From Synechococcales cyanobacterium PMM_0003 (GTDB lineage Bacteria > Cyanobacteriota > Cyanobacteriia > Pseudanabaenales > Pseudanabaenaceae): a stretch of 18,028 nucleotides of DNA. The position numbers were made by a program, and so were the translations under genes. Positions 12,816-18,028 of the stretch are shown piece after piece (position 1 is the first letter of the stretch; the number at the start of each line of letters is the position of its first letter). The notes under the pieces are model-generated. The model was not told where the DNA came from. It did not search any database and saw only the letters and a program-made list of their open reading frames with translations. Location of the stretch: NCBI GenBank assembly GCA_949128015.1, contig CASBRC010000422.1:1-18028 (forward strand), written 5' to 3'.

Positions 12816-14765
12816 CTAGCCAGTTTTGATTAGCTCTTGCACCCAAAATACTGCCGTAGCACTGAGAATTGCAATCGCCCATTCAAGGCTATTTAAAGGA
12901 ACCGTTGTCATCAGATCGCCAAACCAAGGAACTTGCACAAAGGCAATTTGACAAACCGCGATAAACGATATACCGAGCAGCAGTGGCCAATTGCTGAACA
13001 CACTTTGACGGGCGATCGCACATGCTTCAAAAATTTGACTAAAGCCGAGGGTAACAAAAGCCATTGATCGCGCTTGCGAAAGCATTGAGGCTTGACCCTG
13101 ATATTTTAAATAAAAGACTACAGAAATAGCGGTGATCGTCGTGGTGACAGTTAGCAAAATCCGTAAGTAATTACTGGGGCGCAGCATCGTTTGAAAGCGA
13201 TGCACAGGTTGAGATAATAGGATCTCATGGGTGGGTTCAAGGACTAGGGGAAAAGCAACGAGGGGAGTGGCGATCGCACCGACCCAGATTAATTGCAATG
13301 GCGGTATCGAGAATCCTGCGGCGGTGTCCATAAGCGTTAGCAACGCTAAGGTAAAAGAACTCGCCGCCGTCAGCAATGCCGTGCGCTGCAACCGATCAAA
13401 AGTGGCGCGTCCTTCCAAAATTGCGATCGGTAAATAATGGAAGTCCTCTTTTGGTAAAATCAATCCTGAACTGTCCTGTAATTCTTTGCGGCAAGTGCGA
13501 TCGCAAATACCCACATCGGCAGCTCTCAATAGAGGAATGTCTTCAATGTCATTCCCAATTACAGCAACAGAGTTTACTGGCTTTTGGCGATCGCCTTGCC
13601 ATTGCCGAATCCTTTCTTGAGGAGCGTCAAAATAGCTATGGGTTTCGATACCAATGACTGAGCTAAAGGCAGCAGCATCATCTTCAGAAGCTCTGATCAG
13701 TCCGCGCCATTCAATACCTGCTCGACTCAAATTGTCAAAACTCAACACCACATCCGACTCAACAATCGGCACAATCGTAGTCACTCTTGCGATCGCATCT
13801 AATACCGAAGGAAATCTAGCCCATATTCTCTGTTTGGCAAGATCTCGCATTCCAAATAGCTGTACTTGTGTTGCTATGCGTAACAAGTTTTGCGGATAAG
13901 TACTAACGATTAGGGCGGCTGCGGTCATCGCGCTGATGATGATACCGCGTTGCCATGCAAAGCCAATCGCTGTAATAGTTACTAAGAGCAGCAGCCCGAT
14001 CCAGACTTGTCGCAGTTGTCGCAATTCAGAATGGATAACCGAGAATGGCTTTTCTCTAATTAGGGCTGACTGTTCTTGCGTAAACCGACTTGTCGCAATC
14101 ACAATTCCTTTGGCTGAGCCTGCGGAAATTTCTGTACCTGCATAAATCATATTGCTACATTCGAGGGCTGGAGTTTTCTCCTCAAAGGTAAGCGCAGCTT
14201 GTTTATGACAAATTGCATCGCCGCCCAAGTTAGTTTGATTTACCAGCAAGTCTTCTGATGTCTCCAGCACTCGCAAATCAACATTAGGGCGATCACCTTC
14301 TCTCAATACCAACACATCGCCTAGTACTAAATCTCGCGATGGCAATTCCATTTCTTCGCGATCGCGCAATACCATCACTGAGTTAGAGGTTTCATTCTGG
14401 CGACGTTGTGGGCGATCGCGGCTAACCTTTTCTTTGGTTTTGGCTGACCATAAGGAGAGTCCAATGCCGACACCGCCATGCAATACCCCAACAGAAATTA
14501 AAGCCCAGCCTTCAGCCCCATTCCATTGCAAATAAATCGCCGCTCCTAATAATAAATAGGTTAAAGGATTAAGCCAAGGCTGTAATAAAATTTTGCTAAT
14601 TGGACGCGATCGCGGTAATTTATTTGCTCCTAACTGCCGCAGTCTTTGCCTTGCATTCACATATGACAAACCTTCCGCCGAAGATTCCAAAGCTGCCAAT
14701 ACTTGTTCTACATCCATGTAGTGCCAAGGTTTTTGGATATCCGACAGAAAGTCAAATTTGGTCAT
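12816..14765 (-). CDS. catalytically dead P-type ATPase homologue (pseudo-pump)
   Basis: The 649-residue protein follows the plan of P-II cation pumps. A cation-ATPase N domain (HYMDVEQVLAALESSAEGLS, LRQLGANKLP, 15-51) precedes M1-M2, an actuator domain (LVLGDVLVLREGDRPNVDLR), M3-M4, a remnant P domain (IGNDIEDIPLLRAADVGI, 403-420) and M5-M10. The catalytic parts are gone. TGES is replaced around 180-184 (NLGGDA). The DKTGT site reads PIVESDVVLS (333-342), with Val at the phosphorylated Asp. Only about 65 residues lie between it and the GDGxND-like motif, so the nucleotide domain is missing. M4 PEGL is PQNL (291-294), and the M6 N/D pair is lost (IWVGAIATP). The frame is uninterrupted, which argues for a retained protein rather than fresh decay. 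It cannot pump by the normal cycle; a regulatory, scaffold or channel-like role is inference. Confidence 0.85.
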   Translation of the reverse strand: MTKFDFLSDIQKPWHYMDVEQVLAALESSAEGLSYVNARQRLRQLGANKLPRSRPISKILLQPWLNPLTYLLLGAAIYLQWNGAEGWALISVGVLHGGVGIGLSLWSAKTKEKVSRDRPQRRQNETSNSVMVLRDREEMELPSRDLVLGDVLVLREGDRPNVDLRVLETSEDLLVNQTNLGGDAICHKQAALTFEEKTPALECSNMIYAGTEISAGSAKGIVIATSRFTQEQSALIREKPFSVIHSELRQLRQVWIGLLLLVTITAIGFAWQRGIIISAMTAAALIVSTYPQNLLRIATQVQLFGMRDLAKQRIWARFPSVLDAIARVTTIVPIVESDVVLSFDNLSRAGIEWRGLIRASEDDAAAFSSVIGIETHSYFDAPQERIRQWQGDRQKPVNSVAVIGNDIEDIPLLRAADVGICDRTCRKELQDSSGLILPKEDFHYLPIAILEGRATFDRLQRTALLTAASSFTLALLTLMDTAAGFSIPPLQLIWVGAIATPLVAFPLVLEPTHEILLSQPVHRFQTMLRPSNYLRILLTVTTTITAISVVFYLKYQGQASMLSQARSMAFVTLGFSQIFEACAIARQSVFSNWPLLLGISFIAVCQIAFVQVPWFGDLMTTVPLNSLEWAIAILSATAVFWVQELIKTG

Positions 14766-14810
14766 TTTGTGATCCTCTGAGGCTGTTCAGATCATATTTT
14801 AAACGGTAAA

Positions 14811-14860
14811 AACCCAAAAAGCTGCGGCGCACGCTGAGCGTGCGCCACAGCTTTTTAGGG
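14811..14860 (-). terminator. palindromic repeat copy at the 3' end of the coiled-coil gene
   Basis: AACCCAAAAAGCTGCGGCGC and onward (14811-14834) pairs with 14838-14860 around TGA. One G-U type position and one extra A near the outer end are the only flaws. The family flanks are present; the centre is GCGCACGC/GCGTGCGC. It lies six bases beyond the stop of the 14867-16198 gene and upstream of the pseudo-pump start. Confidence 0.75.
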
Positions 14861-14866
14861 CTTAGA

Positions 14867-16198
14867 TTATTTTTGTAAGGCTCTCAACCGATTTTGAACT
14901 TCGAGTTTTACTTTTTGCGCTGGCAAATAGACAGTAGTTCCATTTTTGATTTTCTCCAAATCATTATTGATTGCCATAAAACGAGAAAGTGCTTGACTGC
15001 GCTCTAAGTTTTTGCTTTCAAATAAAACAATAAGTTTCCGATTAGCGCTATCAAAAAATTGAACTGATTCTTGTTCGTTTTTGAGACGTACCCGCACTTC
15101 TGAAAGACTTGATTTATATTCTACTAAACGTCTTTGCGCTTCACTAAAACCTTGCGAATCAGTATTAGGAATGTTTTCAAGCCTTTTAATTGCTTCTTGC
15201 CACATTGAAGCAATTTCAATCCAGCGATCGCTTGGATGCGGCGGATTACGTCCAGTCTCTGCGGCTTTTTTGGCAAATTCCTCAGCAGTACCAATCAATA
15301 CTGATACTTTCTCATTACCTCCAGAAAGCCCTGCTAATTCTTTTAAATCTCTAGTCGAGGTACTCGCTAACTGTTGAGCTTTACGCCCCGCCATCGTTTG
15401 CGATGGAATCTGATTGAGGCGATCGATGCCAGCTTGCCAGTTTTGAATCGCCACTTTTTTATCGATTGGTTGAACCGCTTGCTGAAATACCGCCTTTGCC
15501 ATCGTTATTTCTCCCTCAGCATCAGTAAGCGCAATCTGAGCATTTTTCTCTTGAAATAATTTTGCTTCTAGCTGTCCCGCTTTGAGTCGAGCCGATTGCA
15601 ATCCCGCAGGTGTAAAGCGCCAATCATAGCCCCACCCATAATTATATCCTCGCGAATAGTCCGCCCAGTCTGCGATATACCATGCAGGAATTGCATCTAG
15701 AGCCGTTTTACCTTCTTTAAGTTTAAGTTCGCCGCGATCAAGATCGGCGGCACTGGTGGGAGATTCGATTAATTGTCGTGATTCTTCAACGCTTGATTGT
15801 CCTTGTTTAAAATTTGCGTCCATCGCCATGTTGCTTGGCAATAGCAAAAGTGGAGCCGCCTTCGCCACAGGTTGCCGAATTACGGGATAGGGCAGATTCG
15901 CCACATAAACGATTCCCACAGGAATCCCGACTAAAACACCAATCCAAATTAGCCTTTGACCAAATTTTTTGAACCCACCCGATTTTTTAGGCTTAGCAAT
16001 CGGTCGGGTTTGCAAAGCTTGATGCGATCGCAACATTTCTGACTCTAGCTGTGTATATCGCTGCATTGTTGAAGTTGGTTGTGGCGCATCTGGTGGCTGG
16101 GCTGGGCTAGAAGTTTGTATAGTCTGCACATCTGGAGCATTCCCCATCCCCTGTTGAGGTTTTTTCCATTTTGCAAACATTGAGTTCAGGATTGCCAT
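14867..16198 (-). CDS. unknown single-pass membrane protein with periplasmic coiled coils
   Basis: The 443-residue product has a Gln/Pro/Ser-rich N-terminus (12-45), a basic stretch (RPIAKPKKSGGFKKFGQR) and one membrane helix (about 83-100, LIWIGVLVGIPVGIVYVA). Long helical segments dominate the rest (about 130-170, 200-260, 345-440). An aromatic/Gly segment YSRGYNYGWGYDWRF (181-195) lies between them. By the positive-inside rule the C-terminal part is periplasmic or lumenal. Two segments resemble each other, GKTALDAIPAWYIA and WQAGIDRLNQIPSQTMAGRK, together with WQEAIKRLENIPNTDSQGFS: a repeated W-x-x-A-I-x-x-L-x-x-IP motif, possibly TPR-like. I do not know the family. AGGGG about 6 bases before the ATG strongly supports the start. 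The gene is monocistronic, with a hairpin at the end. Confidence 0.75.
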   Translation of the reverse strand: MAILNSMFAKWKKPQQGMGNAPDVQTIQTSSPAQPPDAPQPTSTMQRYTQLESEMLRSHQALQTRPIAKPKKSGGFKKFGQRLIWIGVLVGIPVGIVYVANLPYPVIRQPVAKAAPLLLLPSNMAMDANFKQGQSSVEESRQLIESPTSAADLDRGELKLKEGKTALDAIPAWYIADWADYSRGYNYGWGYDWRFTPAGLQSARLKAGQLEAKLFQEKNAQIALTDAEGEITMAKAVFQQAVQPIDKKVAIQNWQAGIDRLNQIPSQTMAGRKAQQLASTSTRDLKELAGLSGGNEKVSVLIGTAEEFAKKAAETGRNPPHPSDRWIEIASMWQEAIKRLENIPNTDSQGFSEAQRRLVEYKSSLSEVRVRLKNEQESVQFFDSANRKLIVLFESKNLERSQALSRFMAINNDLEKIKNGTTVYLPAQKVKLEVQNRLRALQK

Positions 16199-16258
16199 GA
16201 ATATCCCCTAATACATCTGTGATTATTATATGCAGGTAAGTAGCCATAATAAAATCCA

Positions 16259-16309
16259 AAGCCCAAAAAGCTGTGGCACATGCTCCGCGTGCGCCACAGC
16301 TTTTTGGTT
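16259..16309. repeat. palindromic repeat copy between divergent genes
   Basis: CCAAAAAGCTGTGGCACATG and onward (16263-16283) pairs with 16287-16307 around TCC; the two arm differences remain G-U pairs. Flanked by genes that diverge from it, so it cannot be a terminator for either. This copy shows that the family is not simply a set of terminators. Confidence 0.75.
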
Positions 16310-16332
16310 TTCGGGGTTTATTTGGAGTTTGC

Positions 16333-16360
16333 TACAATTTTGTCATGCGTAATAGAGGAG
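16333..16360 (+). promoter_or_regulatory. candidate -10 box and strong ribosome site for the third Uma2 gene
   Basis: TACAAT (16333-16338) is a plausible -10 hexamer without a clear -35. AGAGGAG (16354-16360) lies seven bases before the ATG and is one of the best ribosome sites in the window, fixing the start at 16368. Confidence 0.4.
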
Positions 16361-16367
16361 CTTAATC

Positions 16368-16958
16368 ATGACTTTAGCAACGGCTAGCCCATCTAAACTA
16401 ATGACCCTAGAAGAGTATCTCAGTTATGACGATGGTACAGACACTCGCTATGAGCTGGTAAACGGAGAATTAGTAAAAATGCCAACCGAATCCCCTCTAA
16501 ACTGCCAGATTGCCAAATTTCTAATGTTTGAATTTGCCAAGCATTTTCCGATCGCACTAATTTGTCATAAGGACATTGAGATCGTAGTTAGTGGTAGAAG
16601 GGCAAAAGTTCGGCTTCCTGATTTGGTTTTACTCAGTGAAGATGGTTATGAAGCTCTGACTAATCAACGCAGCAATACAATTATTCAAGAGATGCCATCG
16701 CCTGTTTTGGTGGTGGAAGTTGTTTCTCCTGGTCGGGAAAATCGCGATCGTGATTATCGTTATAAGCGTACAGAATATGCAGCTAGAGGCATTAATGAAT
16801 ATTGGATCATCGATCCAGAAATGCGGCAAATAACTATATGTCTATGGGTGGATGGGCAGTATGAAGACAAGATTTATACAGGCGATATGCAGATCTCATC
16901 AACGGTGGTTTCTGATTTTGCCTTAACTGTTGAGCAAGTTTTAGCGTTTGGATCGTAA
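16368..16958 (+). CDS. Uma2-family (DUF820) putative endonuclease
   Basis: The 196-residue protein has the typical Uma2 sequence: MTLEEYLSYDDGTDTRYELV with Glu29, a KVRLPDLVLLSEDGYEAL segment with Asp85, VLVVEVVSPGRENRDRDY with Glu117, then YKRTEYAARGINEYWIIDP with Lys133. The full catalytic set of a PD-(D/E)XK-like nuclease is therefore present. It ends with the familiar LTVEQVLAFG. The biological role of the family is not established. The start is secured by AGAGGAG. Its TAA stop forms the first bases of a nested palindromic terminator shared with the convergent aminotransferase gene. It is one of only two plus-strand genes here. Confidence 0.92.
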   Translation: MTLATASPSKLMTLEEYLSYDDGTDTRYELVNGELVKMPTESPLNCQIAKFLMFEFAKHFPIALICHKDIEIVVSGRRAKVRLPDLVLLSEDGYEALTNQRSNTIIQEMPSPVLVVEVVSPGRENRDRDYRYKRTEYAARGINEYWIIDPEMRQITICLWVDGQYEDKIYTGDMQISSTVVSDFALTVEQVLAFGS

Positions 16959-17086
16959 AAAGCGGCGCATCAGTCTGTTGAGGCTTTAAGTAGTCCAGAA
17001 AATTTTTTGAAAGTGCCGCTTCGCGGCACTTTCAAAAAATTTTCTGGGTTTTATAACAGCGCAAAGTGCTGTTGCGCCGCTTTTTA
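16956..17086. terminator. nested palindromes: shared bidirectional terminator with inserted hairpin
   Basis: Outer arms TAAAAAGCGGCGCA (16956-16969) and TGCGCCGCTTTTTA (17073-17086) are perfect complements and sit directly at the ends of two convergent genes; the Uma2 TAA is part of the left arm. Inside lies a second, perfect 25-bp palindrome (16995-17019 with 17023-17047, loop TTC). Both hairpins have A/T outer tracts suitable for termination in either direction. Confidence 0.8.
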
Positions 17087-18028
17087 TTATTGGAGAATAT
17101 TCTGTAAAGTATTCACGACTCGTTGTTGTTGCTCTTCGCTTAGCTCAGGGAACATCGGTAGAGATAATACGCGATCGCAAATATTTTCAGTAATCGGGAA
17201 ATCACTTTTTTTATAGCCCAAATCGCGATATACCGATTGCAAATGCAACGGCAAAGGATAGTAAATCATCGTGATGATATTTTGCTCCCGAAGTTCGGCT
17301 TGCACATGATCGCGTTTGCCATCACTAATACAAACTGTGTACTGGTTCCAGACACTACCCGAACAATGATGGGGCGATACCAGATTTGGGATATTTGCAT
17401 CTTTGAAGAGATGCGTATAGCGATCGCTAATTTCGCGACGTTGAGTATTCCACTTATCGAGGTAGGGCAGTTTTACTTGCAATAAAGCCGCTTGCAACGC
17501 ATCAAGGCGCGAGTTCATGCCGATATATTCGTGGTAGTAGCGTTTGGGGCTACCATGTTCACGCAAGATTTTTAATTTTTCGGCAACTTGGGGATTATTG
17601 GTAGTCATCATTCCACCATCACCACAGCCACCAAGATTTTTGGTTGGATAAAAGCTAAAACAGCCAATATCACCAATATTGCCTACCTTTTGACCGTCAA
17701 AAGTTGCCCCTGTCGCCTGAGCGCAGTCTTCGATCACATAGAGATTATGCTTTTTTGCGATCGCCATTAACTTGGTCATATCGACCGATCGCCCAAACAA
17801 ATGGACAGGCATGATCGCCTTAGTGCGATCGGTGATGGCGGACTCAATTAAGTCCACATTCATATTGAAGCTGTGCGCCTCAATATCGATAAATACTGGC
17901 TTTGCCCCCGCCATACTAATTGTTTCGGCACTAGCAAAAAATGTAAATGGTGAAGTGATTACTTCATCACCCTCCCCAATATCTAAAGCCCGCAGCGCTA
18001 AGTAGAGAGCATCAGTACCTGAGTTGCA
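17087..18028 (-). CDS. DegT/DnrJ/EryC1/StrS-family sugar aminotransferase, 5' end cut by window
   Basis: 313 codons are visible; the N-terminal 50-60 residues lie beyond the window. The fragment opens with NSGTDALYLALRALDIGEGD, then VITSPFTFFASAETI, PVHLFGRSVDM, VIEDCAQATGATFDGQKVG and GCFSFYPTKNLGGCGDGGMM, where the lysine of PTKNL is the PLP-binding residue. EHGSPKRYYHEYIGMNSRLD and LQAALLQVKL follow. These motifs define the fold-I PLP enzymes that transfer an amino group to a nucleotide-linked 3- or 4-keto sugar during surface polysaccharide or O-antigen synthesis. The exact substrate cannot be read from the fragment, so I assign no gene symbol. It ends at the nested palindrome. Other sugar genes may lie upstream, outside the window. 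Confidence 0.92.
   Translation of the reverse strand, partial: CNSGTDALYLALRALDIGEGDEVITSPFTFFASAETISMAGAKPVFIDIEAHSFNMNVDLIESAITDRTKAIMPVHLFGRSVDMTKLMAIAKKHNLYVIEDCAQATGATFDGQKVGNIGDIGCFSFYPTKNLGGCGDGGMMTTNNPQVAEKLKILREHGSPKRYYHEYIGMNSRLDALQAALLQVKLPYLDKWNTQRREISDRYTHLFKDANIPNLVSPHHCSGSVWNQYTVCISDGKRDHVQAELREQNIITMIYYPLPLHLQSVYRDLGYKKSDFPITENICDRVLSLPMFPELSEEQQQRVVNTLQNILQ

Larger units (their letters stand above)
1..18028. other. frequent HIP1 octamers (GCGATCGC)
   Basis: The octamer recurs across the window in coding and non-coding DNA, for example at 2401-2408, 2711-2718 and 9276-9283, often extended to GGCGATCGCC. High HIP1 frequency is a recognised hallmark of many cyanobacterial chromosomes and supports the assignment of the host group. 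I did not count occurrences exactly. Confidence 0.85.

Noticed and set aside
12816..14765. Frameshifted ordinary calcium pump
   Set aside because: I read the minus-strand bases around 13741-13800 directly: the frame is continuous and encodes VTTIVPIVESDVVLS. I saw no DKTGT or nucleotide-domain segment in the open frames listed for that region.

Overview
The window reads as cyanobacterial chromosome. GCGATCGC (HIP1) octamers are frequent. The ADP-glucose pyrophosphorylase keeps the residues used for 3-phosphoglycerate and phosphate control in cyanobacteria. Several neighbours belong to families largely confined to cyanobacteria or oxygenic phototrophs (TIGR04376, DUF1517) or strongly expanded there (Uma2). 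Base composition and the many intergenic palindromes suggest a Pseudanabaena-like filament, but that genus guess is an impression, not a computed placement. Both ends of the window cut through genes.

Layout. Positions 1-2095 hold a partial Uma2 nuclease gene and a tight four-gene minus-strand cluster: a TIGR04376 coiled-coil protein, an orphan DUF4351 tail of an Rpn-type nuclease, a small basic protein and a small acidic protein. Positions 2242-5953 hold a single-pass membrane protein, a DUF1517 thylakoid-type membrane protein, glutathione synthetase (gshB) and a small unknown gene, all on the minus strand with strong 3' hairpins. Positions 5954-6351 hold a decayed palindrome and a MITE-like composite element whose two ends are inverted 51-nt double-hairpin modules. 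A DUF2252 gene (minus) and glgC (plus) then diverge from a region with two large dyads. Positions 9330-11411 hold an SPFH/prohibitin-like gene, a second Uma2 gene and several palindromic repeats. Positions 11412-16198 hold a lipoprotein amino-acid-binding protein, a P-type ATPase homologue without its catalytic residues, and an unknown coiled-coil membrane protein. A third Uma2 gene (plus) converges on a partial DegT-family sugar aminotransferase across a nested palindromic terminator.

The genes do not form one pathway: glycogen synthesis (glgC), glutathione synthesis (gshB), amino-acid uptake and surface-sugar synthesis sit beside accessory or unknown genes, mostly as single transcription units. 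The unusual content is (1) the intact 649-codon pseudo-P-type ATPase lacking the DKTGT aspartate, the TGES loop, the N domain and the M4/M6 ion ligands; (2) a family of intergenic palindromes with shared flanks but different, always self-complementary, centres; (3) the 6073-6351 element with compensatory stem changes; and (4) the compact four-gene cluster ending in an overlapping basic/acidic small-protein pair. All calls come from reading the sequence; no database search was run.
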